A stretch of 64,000 nucleotides of DNA, from contig CP136895.1 in the NCBI GenBank assembly GCA_034359265.1, forward strand, positions 46,456,001-46,520,000. The letters run 5' to 3'. This document shows, piece after piece, positions 32,205-44,080 of the stretch (position 1 is the stretch's first letter; each line of letters begins with the position of its first letter). The position numbers and the translations under genes are program-made. The notes beneath the pieces are model-generated. The model did no database searches. It saw only the letters and a list, made by a program, of their open reading frames with translations, and was not told the DNA's origin. This DNA comes from Canna indica (taxonomy: Eukaryota > Streptophyta > Magnoliopsida > Zingiberales > Cannaceae).

Positions 32205-35010
32205 CGGCCCGTGTTCCGCCGGCCGCCGAGGTAAAGCGGGGGAGAGAGGAAAAAGCTCAAGGGGTTTTAGCCGCAGTGTCCACCGCCTATTAGTTGGGGT
32301 GGTGTTTTCTATCCCATATTCGTCCCTGCAAACTCCCCCATGTCGCCATGTCAGCAGGCCGCTCCCACTAATGAATGTTTCCCACGTAAATTACCAAAAT
32401 ATCCTTCTTCCTCTCTGATTTCGCCTCCGTACAGTCGCATATAATCGAGGATCGATTTTTATAAGTATCGGATTGTTTACAGTTGAAGAGTGTACGTACT
32501 ACTGCCCACAAAAGGCATAGCACGATTCCAAGTAGTCGTTATTTCAAGTAAAGAGAAGGGATTTAGAGTACGACCTGCAAGATTAATGTGCTTGGCTCAC
32601 AGCTCACTTTCTTTATTTAAATTTAATTTTAAAATGGGCTCTAAAATTTAAATGTATTTAATATTCAACGATTAGGGCTGAGAGCAATTTTTATTTTAAT
32701 TATATGCTCATCCACTTAGATCGATAATAAATCAACCCTAAAACAAAAATGACATACCTCAGCCTCGAATGGAGGACCAGTTACTATTTTAGTTAGCCTG
32801 GAGACACTTGTCGAAAGCTGCTTGGCTTCAAACGGCTTGTGGGGCACCTTTGCCCACGCTCAGTCTCTATGATTTTGACTCACAAGTCACGAGGCGAACT
32901 CTTGTTGAAATCTTCGGCTGGGCTTCCGGTGCTCAACTCGGGCTCTAATCACCAAAACTAAAACTAATTAACTACACGTTTCCTACTAATTTCTATTTAT
33001 TTTTTCTCTTATGATCAATTTTATTGCCTGCAAATTACAATGTTACACAAATATGCTACGCCGGACGCAGGAGCCTGCTACCCGCGCCAGTCAATTTGGC
33101 TACAAAGTGGTCCGCCTTTTAGTAAAAATGGTCCCCCTTCCATTACTATACAAAAATCATATGCGGCAAAAGACAAAATATTGAACGCATATATGCATAG
33201 TTATTTATATACGTTTAAAAACAAAAAAGGAATCCCCCTTCCCGTAGTGGTCACCCTCTTAATAGTTGCCTAAGCTCTAACCTCTAATTCCCAACATTTG
33301 GGAGCCCACGTAGACGAGTGAATGAGACTATAATTAAATTAGATGGGATGGAGGGTTTTAGCCTGTATAGACATAGCTTCGATCGAATATAGGGATGATA
33401 TCGGAGAGAATTTGGGACGATAAAATTAATCATATCTCATGCCCATTAAGAAAACTTAATCTTAAACTCGACCCAAATCCGATCCAAACCCGCTACTATT
33501 TTGAAGGAAAATTCTCAAACACATCCTACTAATTTAATGGGTACCCATTGGGTACCTATTTTTCGTCCGTTAACAAAATTTTTATAAAAAAAAATTATTT
33601 TAAATACTTATCATAATATCTAATATGACTTATATGAATAGTTCAAAGTTACAAAAACTACTCAAATATAAACTACAAGTTCCATGACAGTAATCATTCA
33701 AAAATAATAATCATAACACTTGGCTCATTACTTCATTACATTAAAATAAGTGACACACATACTTAATTTCCAAATACAAAAAAGTAATTGTGAGAGAGAC
33801 AGAGAAGTAGATCGATGTCAGTGATAGGAGGAAAAACTGTGTGCTAGTGGAGGTTGAGGCGGAGAGGGGAGAGCCGGAAGTCTACGGCGATGCGACTGCC
33901 ATGTGACTGGAGAAGAAGATCTGTAGATGGGCGTCGCCGCGTCGAGCGATGGGGATGAGCGGCGGGTGAGTAAATTGGTGAATGGGTGTTACTGTGTTAG
34001 GATGTAGGTATTGTAAGTATAAAATACTTTTAAACCCTAATGAATTAAAATGGCGTATAATTGTATACTTAGCTTTAATTAAAATAAGATAAATTATATT
34101 GAACCATAATTAAAAAGACATAATTATTCTACTTATATGGATAATATGAATGATATTTTGGTAAATTTATACTTAACGAGTTTAGGGCGAATTTTAGACT
34201 AAAATCACGAATCCTTCTCAAACCCTACAAGGTTTTCACCTCAAAATTTTATACCCATCCTACGAGCAAATGGGCAAAATTCGCTAATGATCTATCAGGG
34301 TCTGGAACGGATGAAATACTCATTTACACAAATCAATCTCTAATCGAATGGGAGGGTGTGTTTGATTCGCAAATTGCATAGAGATAATGTAAATAGTATA
34401 ATACCACACAAATAACTATATAGGACAATAGCATGCTCCATATTTGTTTAGTGTAGTATTGGACAAAAAAATTAATTATGTCCCACATTTATTTAGTATT
34501 AACACAAGATACAATAAGACATTTATCATAATACCTTTTATATATGTTTTTACATATTTACATGATCATAAAAAATATATTAGACACTAAATAATATATT
34601 TTTTATAAAATTATAATAATATTATCAATATAATATTAAAATATAATATATATTTTTTTGGAGAGTAGAGTGGTCATTTTGCATCGTTGTATCGCGCTCA
34701 GGATTCACTCTACCGAGCTTTTTCTCGATACAACGAAATAGCTAATTATCTACGTACTATCAAATCACCTTATTGTCCAATACCCGACAATGTATTTTAT
34801 GCAAACATAGTACAAGAGCATTTGTCCCGTCCCCACCATACTCAAATGAAAACACTCACCCTGAGAATGATTGATTGTATTTAGCTTAACACAAACTAAG
34901 CTTAAGTTTTATCTATTTTTAAACTTTAGGAGTTGTTTGATTAAATGATATATATGAAGAATTGAATGATATTTCTAATTAATGCCCAATCTACTCCTTT
35001 AGGTGGTTGC
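32205..35010. other. PPD 5' leader and promoter side, then intergenic DNA
   Basis: 32205-32290 is GC-rich and, on the minus strand, carries a pyrimidine patch (CCTCTCTCCCCC) as expected for a leader. No TATA box was identified with confidence. 32500-34340 is AT-rich intergenic DNA without a supported gene. 34340-34930 contains 'gggtgtgtttgattcgc'-like sequence reminiscent of a hAT-type MITE end, but no second end was found. 'ggagttgtttgattaaatg' near 34928 is similarly suggestive only. Confidence 0.4.
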
Positions 35011-35015
35011 ATAGT

Positions 35016-35371
35016 TGTTGGAGTATAAGGGATAAGAACAAGGAAGAAATAGCAAATGAACAGAGAGCAGTGTACTGAAGTCGCGGGAAAGAGGCTGTAA
35101 AGAAGATGGAGAGGAAATGACCAGATAGATGATGTATGAATGAGCATAGTTGAAATAAAGGGTATGGTTGTATTTTGCTTTGATTAGTTAAATGGTAACA
35201 GGTTCAATTGTAAATGGTAGCGGGTTAACTGTTCTAGTCAATAGTATAAATAAGTTTGATGTAACACCTTAGTTTTTTAATTCATTTTGAATGCGATTGA
35301 GCGCTCCTTTTTCCCCTAACCTCTGCTATTCTATCTAGTCGTCGTCTTCTTCCTTAGCTACAGATTCAACA
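35016..35371 (+). repeat. 5' LTR of the short-LTR copia element
   Basis: 356 bp, with TATA-like TATAAATAA at 35245-35253. No inverted repeat surrounds this TATA, unlike the other LTR families in the window. Confidence 0.93.
35245..35253 (+). promoter_or_regulatory. LTR TATA box
   Basis: TATAAATAA lies 118 bases before the LTR end. The 3' LTR has the same motif about 230 bases after its start (near 40254). The leader downstream is pyrimidine-rich. Confidence 0.6.
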
Positions 35372-35383
35372 TGGTATCAGAGC
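35372..35383 (+). other. Primer-binding site (initiator tRNA-Met type)
   Basis: TGGTATCAGAGC follows directly after the LTR end, the standard plant copia primer site. Confidence 0.92.
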
Positions 35384-35547
35384 AGATCTCTTGATCTGCG
35401 TAAGCCGAGTCCTAGAAATCCATCTCCTGATCTGGTGTTGAATCAAATTCGACTATTGCGAGAAATCAAAGGTCATCGGCTGCGACCAAATCAGTCATCG
35501 ATGAATCTCAGATCCAGGAAGGGGATTCAGTGACCGGAGGCGCAGAA

Positions 35548-36567
35548 ATGGAGAATGATCCTCTAACATTGGCTGGAAGTGACAATCCAGGTATGAGTCT
35601 CGTATCAGTACAATTAATTGGACACGAGAACTATTTAACCTAGAAGGAGTCGATGACAATGTCCTTGTGGGCCAAGAACAAGATCGATTGATACATGGAA
35701 CAATAGCAATACCTGATGAAGACGATAGTCCCAGATACTGGATGTGGAAGCGCTGCAATGACATGGTGCGTTCAAGGATTGTCCAATCCCTCGCACCAAA
35801 CATTCAGTCTAGTGTTCTGTATGCACAGACAACAGCACAAAATGTGGTCAAATTTGGAGGATAGATACGGAAGGGGAAATGCACCTAGAATCTTTGAGAT
35901 AGAAATGCAAATTGGTAATACTTGTCGAGGAAATCAAACAGTGGCTGCTTACTATACTAAGCTGAAATGTCTATGGGATGAGATAGATGCCCTAACACTG
36001 CATATTTTCTGTAATTGCAAAGTAGGTCGAGAAAATAGGGATAGCAGCAGGCTAAGGAAATTTCTTATTGGGCTTAACGAAGTATATGTTAGCATCAGGG
36101 GACAAATATTGCTAATGAAGTCTATCCCAAATCTAAACCAAGCATATGCAATGCTGGAGCAAGAGGAATCCCAGAGGCAGGTTAGCATTAACTCAAACTC
36201 CACTATCGAGAGCATAGCATTGAACAGCCAGTATCAAAGTAGTCAGTCTCGGGGTAATCAGTATCAGAACAATCAATTTTAGAATAATCAGTATCAGGGA
36301 TATGAAAACAATTACAAGGGAAATAAAAATAAGTTTCAAGGTATGAACAGATTGTTTTGTGAACACTGTCAAAGGACTGGTCACACAAAGGAGAATTGCT
36401 ATCGAGTACATGGGTATCCACCTGGACATAAACTGTACAAGGGTAAACAGAAAGCTGGGGAATGGAGTGTGAAACAAGCCAACAATGTCCTAGCAACTAT
36501 TGGTGATAATAGAGATGAGAATCAAACCAAGAATTCGGGAGAAGAAGGCACCAACAGTAACATGTAG
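35548..36567 (+). pseudogene. copia gag
   Basis: The first ATG in the gag frame is at 35548 (MENDPLTLAGSDNPG). It is followed by VQLIGHENYL, a stop at 35639-35641, MSLWAKNKI, WMWKRCNDMVRSRIVQSL and RIFEIEMQIG, the usual plant copia gag (Retrotran_gag_3/UBN2-like) features. The CCHC knuckle is intact (CEHCQRTGHTKENC, near 36361-36402). Other breaks are a frame change near 35860 and a stop at 36280-36282. Confidence 0.85.
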
Positions 36568-36641
36568 TCTTCTCTGAAGAACAATACAAAGCATTACTGA
36601 CTCTACTCGGGAAGAAGAACAGTGGATCTCACTAAGCTAAT

Positions 36642-37741
36642 ATGGCAGGTATTGGTTTGTATACTAGTGTTTGTAGAAATCCAATTTTATGTTCTAATGC
36701 ATGTAAATTATCCGATCATTGGGTCTTAGACAGTGGGGCTACAGATTATATAGCCACCAATTCCATCACTTTAGAAAACATATCTGAACCCAAACACTAT
36801 GGCAAGGTCTCATTGCCCAATGGTGAGACAACTCCCATAACACATTTAGGAACAGCATACTTGAACAAACACATACAATTAAATCATGTCCTAGATGTAC
36901 CTAGCTTTCATTTAACCTAATGTCCATTAGCAAGCTAACCAAAGACATGAACTGTTCTGTTACATTTAATCCCAAAACCTTTGTTATTTAGGACCTTATA
37001 ACAAAGAGAACTTTGGGGAGTGGTAGAGAGGAAGGAGGCCTATATCTGATGGATGGAGCATGTAATATCACAGGCAATTCAAAAATTTCTTCTAAATCTT
37101 TGTCAATTTCTCTTGATATCCATAATCTTTGGCATTTTAGACTTGGACACATGTCAGTGTCAAGAATGAAACTTTTATCCAAATATATTCTTGAATTAGC
37201 TAAAGTACCTGAAATGTATTGCAATGTTTGTCCTCTTGCAAAACAATGTAGACTTCCATTAATGCAAAGTTTAAATAAAAGTTCTTTTCCTTTTGAATTG
37301 ATATACTGTGATGTTTGGGGATCACACAGGGTACCTACTTACGAAGGTTGTTTATATTTTTTAACCATAGTTGATGACTTTACTAGGAGTTGTTGGACCT
37401 ACCTATTTGCTCACAAAAGCCAAGTGCCTAATCTTCTTATTAGTTTCTTACATATGGTTTAAAATCAATTCTCAAGAGGAGTGAAAACCATTAGAACTGA
37501 TAATGGTAGTGAATTCTTCAACACTACCATCAATAACTTTCTATCAGAGCAAGGTATCATACACCAAAGTAGTTGTGTAGAAACTCCCCAACAAAATGCA
37601 ATTATTGAGAGAAAACATAGACATCTTGTTGAAGTAGTTAGGGCACTCAAATTTCAATCCAAGCTACCTTTGAAGTTTTGGGGAGATTTCATCCTAATAG
37701 CTACATATCTTATCAATAGACTACCTAGTCCTCTTCTCTAA
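36642..37741 (+). pseudogene. copia protease and integrase
   Basis: The protease active site reads WVLDSGATDYI (36721-36753), with the DSG triad intact. A stop at 36918-36920 follows. The integrase has the HHCC-type zinc region (LWHFRLGHMS, then CNVCPLAKQC), LIYCDVWG with the first Asp, TIVDDFTRSCW, TIRTDNGSEFF with the second Asp, and TPQQNAIIERKHRH with the Glu. Stops lie at 37460-37462 and 37739-37741. The catalytic D,D,E residues are all present, so the lesions are recent point changes. Confidence 0.87.
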
Positions 37742-37759
37742 AACAAAAGTCCATATGAA

Positions 37760-39960
37760 TTGCTCTACCAAAATGAGCCCACACTTTCTCATTTGAAAGC
37801 CTTTGGCTGTCTTTGCTACCATAATACACTCAACCGAAACAAAACCAAGTTTGATCCAAGAGCTGAAGAGAGTGTATTCATTGGATACCCTTTTGGCAAA
37901 AAAGGGTACAAAGTATACAATCTCAGCACTCAAACTATTTCGGTAACCAGAGACATTATTTTTGCTGAGAATATTTTTCCTTTTCACTCAAGTGAAGAAC
38001 AAAAAACCATATTTCCCATTTCCACCAATGAAATACACATCAATAACCCAGAGCAATTCAAATCCACTTCAATCTCCCATCTTCCTAAAGCTTTTGATCC
38101 TGTACAGTCATCCAATGAAAGGTTAGGAAATGAACAACCTTCAAGTTCCCAGTCTACTCCTACCTTTGATATTGAGATGAACATTCCCAGCTCAAAGTCT
38201 ATTGTCAATTCTCACAATGAAACACCTAGTCCATTCACAGAACCAACCAATTCCTGCATGCCAGCACCTAGGAAAAGTCAAAGAATTACCAGAAGATCTA
38301 TGAAGCTTCATGACTATCATTATAGTCTCCTAACTTCTACCACCACCAGTTCTCAGAGTTCTCAAGTCAAAAAAACTACTCCATATCCAATATCCAATTT
38401 CATAAGCTTAGATAGAATACCAATGGAACAAAAAAGCCTTTTGGCAGTCATGGATACCCACTTAGAACCTACTTCATATGCTTCAGCCTGCAAAGAACCA
38501 GCTTGGGTAAATTCCATGCAAGTAGAGTTAGCAGCACTAGAAGCAAACCATACTTGGAGGTTGACTGAACTACCACCTGGTAAATCAGCTATAGGCTGTA
38601 GGTGGGTGTACAAAATTAAGGTTAAGCCAGATGGAAGTATTGAGAAGCATAAATCTAGGCTTGTTGCAAAGGGATTCACTCAAATAGAAAGAGTGGATTA
38701 CCAAGAAACCTTTGCTCCGGTTTCAAAAATGGGTACTGTAAGGACCATAATTGCATTAGCAGCTGCAATGTACTGGCCATTATACCGGTTAGATGTAAGT
38801 AATGCATACTTACATGGAGACTGAGAGGAAGAGGTGTACATGGTTAGACCTCAAGGATATGGAGATCCCAAAGATACAAGGGTGTGTAGACTTTTGAAAT
38901 CAATATATGGTTTGAAGCAGGCTGGCAGACAATGGTATGCCCAGTTATCATCTTGCATCACCTCTCAAGGCTTCAAACAGTGCAATTCAGACCCATGTTT
39001 ATTTGTCAAAGAAAGAAATAAGAAGACAATCATAATATCAGTGTATGTTGATGATATCATATTGACTGGTACAGATGAATATGGTATAGCTGAATTAAAA
39101 GGGTACCTCAATACAAAATTTAAGATTAGAGATCTAGGGAACCTGACTTATTTCTTACCTCTCGAAATCCAAGGGACTCAGCTAGGACACATATTTGCCA
39201 GAGGAAATATGTAGTTGACTTGTTGAAAGAAATGAACTTGATAGACTGCAAACCATCAAGCATACCAATGCAGTATAAGAATAGTTTTGACAATAGTGAA
39301 ACTGAAACAAAACTCTCAGTGGAAGAAATGGATAGATACAGAAGACTAATTGACAAATTACTATATGTGACCATCACAAGGCCAGATATAGCCTATGCAG
39401 TCCACACACTTAGTCAATTTGTGCAGGGACTTACTGTCACTCATTTAACCGTTGCAATGAAAGTCCTAAGGTACCTGAAAAATGCTCCAGGTATGGGACT
39501 GTATTATGTTGCAAATTCTAAAATCACATTGAATAGCTACAGTGATGCAGATTGGGGTAGCTACCATTTGAGTAGAAAATCTGTCACTGGATATATAGTG
39601 AAATTGGGGGATTCAATGATCACTTGGAAATGTAAAAAATAGGCAACGGTAAGTCGATCGAGTGCTGAAAGCGAATTAAGGGCAATGTCCAATGCTACAG
39701 CAGAAGTCATTTGGATAGTTAGTTTATTGAATGAAATGGGGGTAAAAATTGACTTACCTATTCCTCTATACTGTGATAACCAAAGTGCTATGCACATCAC
39801 AGCTAACTCGGTATTCGATGAGCGCACTAAACATCTTGAAGTAGATTGCTACTTCGTAAGAGAAATTTTTTTGCAGGGTATAATCAAACCAGTTTACATC
39901 TGTGGAAAGTAACAACCTGCAGATATTCTTACCAAATCTTTACCTCCATCACAGCATCAC
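37760..39960 (+). pseudogene. copia reverse transcriptase and RNase H
   Basis: The integrase C-terminal GKKGYKVYNL region leads into RT: WVYKIKVKPDGSIEKHKSRL, VAKGFTQIERVDYQETFAPV, LDVSNAYLHGD with a stop at 38822-38824, SIYGLKQAGRQWY, and the catalytic VYVDDIILTG. RNase H follows with ITRPDIAYAVHTLSQF, YSDADWG, a stop at 39640-39642, and CDNQSAMHI with DERTKHLEVDCYFVRE. At YFLPLEI the family normally has YFLG. The stops and one frame change near 39200-39220 make it non-functional. Confidence 0.9.
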
Positions 39961-40010
39961 CTCCTTGTAAGCAAGTTGAAGATGAGTAATCTCTTCTCAT
40001 CTCCCAACTT

Positions 40011-40020
40011 GAGGGAGGAG
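40011..40020 (+). other. Polypurine tract
   Basis: GAGGGAGGAG lies directly before the 3' LTR start at 40021, the usual place for plus-strand priming. Confidence 0.85.
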
Positions 40021-40381
40021 TGCTGGAGTATAAGGGATGAGAACAAGGAAGAAATAGCAAATGAACAGAGAGCAGTGTACTGAAGTCGCGGGAAAGAGGC
40101 TGTAAAGAAGATGGAGAGGAAATGACCAGAACAGACAGATGATGTATGAATGAGCATAGTTGAAATAAAGGGTATGGTTGTATTTTGCTTTCATTAGTTA
40201 AATGGTAATGAGTTCAATTGTAAATGGTAGCGGGTTAACTGTTCTAGTCAATAATATAAATAAGTCTGATGTAACACCTTAGTTTTTTAATTCATTTTGA
40301 ATGCGATTGAGCGCTCCTTTTTCCCCTAACCTCTGCTATTCTATCTAGTCTTCGTTTTCTTCCTTAGCTATAGATTCAACA
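40021..40381 (+). repeat. 3' LTR of the short-LTR copia element
   Basis: 361 bp, colinear with 35016-35371, with a 5-bp insertion (agaac-type) near 40130 and about a dozen substitutions. Confidence 0.93.
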
Positions 40382-40386
40382 ATAGT

Positions 40387-40629
40387 TTTGATAAGAAATA
40401 GCTGAATCATAAAAAATAAGATAAAGAACACCCTCCTAATTAATAGAAAGACAATAATACTACTTACCTCAACATCAAAAATAATATTTCTCATCTATTT
40501 TTGATGGTTTTTCCAATACTGCCTTTTAGGATTTATAATAATTATATCAAAAATAGATCAATGATAATTTTTATTATTTTAAAATAATAAACTATTTTAA
40601 TTAATTAAAAGTTGATTTGTATTTCTTAT
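40387..40629. other. AT-rich flank, no feature seen
   Basis: Host-side flank of the copia insertion. It is AT-rich with no coding pattern. Confidence 0.4.
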
Positions 40630-40630
40630 A

Positions 40631-41211
40631 CTAGTTGTAGAACCCGTGTTGCACGGTTAATACGTGGTTTTAAAAATAAAAAAGTTTGAAATTAAATTTT
40701 ATATTTTTAATATATTTTTATATGTAAATAGAATAGTATATCAAAAAAATTATGATATTTTTCACATTTTGTAATATAATTCAAATTTAAATTCAATTTT
40801 ATCTATAATTTAATATTCTTAATAATTTAAATTAAAATTTTAAAATTAAAATAAGTATATACCTAGATTTTTCATAAACAAGTCAATGTATTATTAGCAT
40901 ATTATAAAAGAATTATATTTTTAAGAATTAAAATTTTTAGTAAGATTAAAAAATTAGTTTGAATTAAATTACTATTTTAAATGATAATATTCATACCAGT
41001 ATACTTGATTTGATTTGATTTATACAATTTATAATAATAAATATCATATGTGTGAAAATATATAAATATACCATAAAACAATAAATATTCATTTCATTTG
41101 ATTTGATTTATATAATTATGAAATTATACAATTATATTTATATAATTTAATATAAAAATAAGAAATAGAAAGGTAAAAAGTGAATTGTCTTAGATTAGTA
41201 ATTAATAATTA
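40631..41211 (-). mobile_element. Helitron-like 3' terminus, inner copy
   Basis: On the minus strand a GC hairpin (complement of 40641-40657, AACCGTG/CACGGGTT type arms) is followed a few bases later by CTAG (40634-40631) and then a T. That is the Helitron 3' end pattern: hairpin, CTRR-type end, insertion before T. The interior up to the next such end is AT-rich and non-coding. The 5' TC end was not identified, so the length given is only the distance to the neighbouring end. Confidence 0.5.
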
Positions 41212-42103
41212 CTAGTAGTCGGCCCACGGCAATGCCGCGGGTTTTTCTTCATAAATGAAGTATAAATGCTAATTTAATTTTCTGTTGAAGCTATACAAAA
41301 TAAGTAACTTGCTTTTAAGCCAAAAATTAACATAATACTTTTAGTTATAATATATTGATCGTAAAGTAACCATAAGTCCATATGCATTTGTTACATCCAA
41401 AATAGAAACTATTGTAGAAGGAGGTCAACACCACACAACTTGTATATTTCACATAAGTTGTACATTGTGGATTAGATATAAAACAAAATAGTTAGTTGTG
41501 TTGTCGAACGCCGATCAACCAAAAGTTCTTTAATCTGCGATCTTTCTTTGTAGGTCTTCGCTGTCATTTTGAACCAAAATGTTGCAAATGTATATTGAAT
41601 TATAATTAATATTATGGCATGAAATATTTTAACAATGCATTAATTATAAAGTTTACCTTGTAAATTTTCTCATCTTAGTCTGAAACTTGCGATGATGGTT
41701 GTGATGAATCTATCTCAGAGATTTCATCATCGTCAAAGGACAACGCTCGCTTGACATTTCTGAAGTAATTTATAATAAATTTATGATTGAATGATAAAGC
41801 AATTAATTTTATATGGTAGATATATAGGTTTACCTCTGCATTGAGCTGTGTGGAGTTTCATTTGTAAAAAGATCAACTTGTAAATTCGGATCTAATGGAG
41901 ATGTTGTATGTAGATCATAAGCTGTTGTTTGCATAGGAGCAGGGGTCTTACATTCACTCTTAATTGCAAGAAACTGTTCCTCAATATTAGATATCATTTT
42001 GACAATAAATGATAATGGCTTTCCTTCCATTTGTCTGTTGCTGAGTGTAACATAGAAGATCTTCTCCATATTTTCCACTTTTCTTGCTATAAATGCTGGT
42101 ATA
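41212..42103 (-). mobile_element. Helitron-like 3' fragment with an RPA-like coding remnant
   Basis: The minus-strand hairpin CCCGCGGC/GCCGTGGG (complement of 41223-41241, one mismatch, 3-base loop) is followed by CTAG at 41215-41212 and a T at 41211. Further upstream on the same strand is a short acidic/Ser-rich coding tail (41700-42078). The 5' side is cut by the gypsy LTR starting at 42104. This looks like the 3' portion of a larger Helitron. Confidence 0.55.
41700..42078 (-). pseudogene. Possible Helitron-associated RPA-like C-terminal remnant
   Basis: The minus frame 42078-41830 reads MENMEKIFYVTLSNRQMEGK, then FIVKMISNIEEQFLAIKSE, ending at a stop near 41830. A nearby frame (about 41770-41680) gives VKRALSFDDDEISEIDSS. 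The two could be exons split by an AT-rich intron. Plant Helitrons often carry RPA-like genes and the tail resembles those, but the OB-fold core is not in the window. The assignment rests on context and is tentative. Confidence 0.35.
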
Positions 42104-42387
42104 TATAAGATCCGAAAAATTTCCTAATATAAAAATCTATCTTGGTGCAGCTCATCGGACCGGGGGTTAGTTGGGTCGAGTTGTGGAATCGCCTCGAGTA
42201 GAAGGTATAACTCGACCTATGAAAGTATAAAGTTTAATTTGGCTAAATGGTTATTTCCTTTTATGCATTGGATGTCTTATACGAGTTGAGTTCGACTCGT
42301 GCTTGCGGATAGGATCGGAGCCTGAATCGAACTCGGATCGAGTCGAGTAGAGGCTAAGTCATTAGAGGGGCAAATGAGTCATTAGTG

Positions 42388-42411
42388 GATGAGGGAATAA
42401 AATCCCTCATC
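42388..42411 (+). promoter_or_regulatory. TATA core inside a perfect inverted repeat, gypsy LTR copy 2
   Basis: The arms GATGAGGGA (42388-42396) and TCCCTCATC (42403-42411) enclose ATAAAA. Compared with copy 1 the innermost pair changed from G-C to A-T on both sides, so pairing is kept. Confidence 0.65.
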
Positions 42412-42452
42412 ATGACCCGTGTGGCTCATCTTGGAGCCGCACACAGCCCGAG

Positions 42453-42454
<2 letters not shown>

Positions 42455-42496
<42 letters not shown>
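42455..42496. repeat. GA microsatellite in the gypsy LTR leader
   Basis: An uninterrupted AG run of about 42 bases lies after 'gcccgagca'. Copy 1 has only a short purine stretch at the same place (about 4132-4152). Confidence 0.92.
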
Positions 42497-42500
<4 letters not shown>

Positions 42501-44067
42501 TATTGTCGGCCCTGAGTTCGCGTCGACGCTCGAGGAAATTGGAACTCGTCTTCATCGAGGCTGCCTCGTGATTTGATCAAGGTGAGTGGTCAGTGTGGTT
42601 TTTGAAGGGAGGTAGGTGGCCGACCCTATAAGTTTTGAAATCGAGTTTTCTTTCGCTAGTTCTTGTCGATCGACGCGTTTCCTCGTGTTAGAACTTTAAT
42701 CGATGCGTATACCTATGATCTTATGTTTTAAAACGTGTTTATTTTGCATTTTTGTGGGCTGGCCGAGTAGAGAAAAAAGGGTAAAGGTCATGTCGAAATG
42801 TTCTCCAATTTCCTCGCTCGTCTCGCAACTCGTAGATCGCTTTATGTTCGTTATATGTTAGATCTATGGATTTATACTTGTGTTATTGTCGCAACCATGC
42901 CCATTCATCCTTGAGGACTCGACCGAACAAGGGGTTACCCTGCTTGGGTCGGTCGAGCAAGGGCAAGGGTGGAAGATGTGGACTGCTCGAATTAATATGC
43001 TTGGTTTCGGGTTATGTTGTCTTGATTCATGCTTGCATGCTTATAGATAGGTTGAACTTGTATCATATGAGAGTTGTTCATCTTAGAGATTGTTGCAACT
43101 ATAGATCTATATTTTCATAGTTATGGATATATTCTTGCTAATGCATACATGGATAGGGTTGTTATGGTAGATGACTCATAGGCAAGGTTTCATTAATTGT
43201 CAGATATTATATTCAATCGTTGCTATGTATATATTGCATGTTAGACCCGAGTGGCGGAGGGTCTTGAGATTCCATCAGTGGGCCACTCTAACGGTAGACC
43301 CGAGTTGGGTGGGACTAGCTATCCCTAACCCGGAGGATTCCTGAGACTAGTGGCCATCCTAGTCGATGGATCCGATTGATGAAAGTTCATAACTTAGATG
43401 CCCTTATGGGCTGGTTTTGGGTAGGCCGGCCGGCCTGGTTACGAAGAAGGAAGAACCGAACCTTCTATATATATGTTAGGCCATTAGTGGCCAAGCTAAT
43501 GAAATGGATAAGGGCCCGAGAGGCTAGTTCATCTATTCTTCTGTCTTGGCAAACTGATTAACTTCTGTGGTGTGATTTGATATTAAATCTTTATATATGT
43601 TATCTTGCCAAGGTTTTTAGTGGAGGTTCGAAAGAATCGCTTACTGAGTTCCTCATGAACTCACGGTTTTTTTATTATTCTTTTGCAGAGCCCGACCAGT
43701 GAGGTACGACTTGGTGGCATGGCGTGCAGGAGGGCAGACGTGGGTGCAGATCTCGTAGCTGACAGTTTGTTAGTCGTAGTCGTGTTTGAGTAGAGTCGAG
43801 TGTATGCACTATGTTGCTTTGTAAATATTGAAATGTTCCTTTGAAAACCTTTAGATGTTTTTTTAAAAACCTGTGTTGTTTTTCGAACTTGGTTTGGTTA
43901 AACGATTTTCAAACAATTAATAAAGTTGGTATTGTTGCAATTGCTTATATTTCCATGTCAGTCTGGTTGTGTTCTTATGAGTTGTTGGTCAGTGCATAGG
44001 GTAGGCTTCGGGGTACCGACACGTACCCTGGCCGATCACGCGTACCCTGAGTTGGGGCGTGATAAAG

Positions 44068-44080
44068 TTGGTATCAGAGC
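44068..44080 (+). other. Primer-binding site of gypsy copy 2
   Basis: TTGGTATCAGAGC, initiator tRNA-Met type, starts three bases after the LTR end. Confidence 0.9.

Larger units (their letters stand above)
35016..40381 (+). mobile_element. Complete short-LTR Ty1/copia element, coding parts broken
   Basis: Two LTRs of 356 and 361 bp (35016-35371 and 40021-40381) begin TGTTGGAG or TGCTGGAG and end ATTCAACA. The duplication atagt lies on both sides (35011-35015 and 40382-40386). PBS, gag, protease, integrase, RT, RNase H and a purine tract follow in the Ty1/copia order. By eye the LTRs differ at about a dozen bases plus one 5-bp indel. Several in-frame stops interrupt gag and pol, so it is structurally complete but not autonomous. 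Confidence 0.95.
42104..44064 (+). repeat. 5' LTR of gypsy copy 2 (about 1.96 kb)
   Basis: It begins TATAAGATCC, a one-base change from the TGTAAGACCC start of copy 1, and ends GTGATA where copy 1 has GTGACA. A GA microsatellite (42455-42496) sits in the leader. Blocks such as 'gattcc...gtgggccac...tgggtgggactagctatccc' (43260-43325) match copy 1. Confidence 0.88.

Noticed and set aside
33535..33560. 'gggtacccattgggtacc' palindromic stretch
   Set aside because: Short and isolated, with no context that gives it a function.
34687..34884. 65-codon frame in intergenic DNA
   Set aside because: No domain and AT-rich surroundings. It is compatible with chance.
44068..44080. tRNA-like sequence TTGGTATCAGAGC
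   Set aside because: It is the retrotransposon primer-binding site, complementary to a tRNA end. No tRNA cloverleaf was found anywhere in the window.
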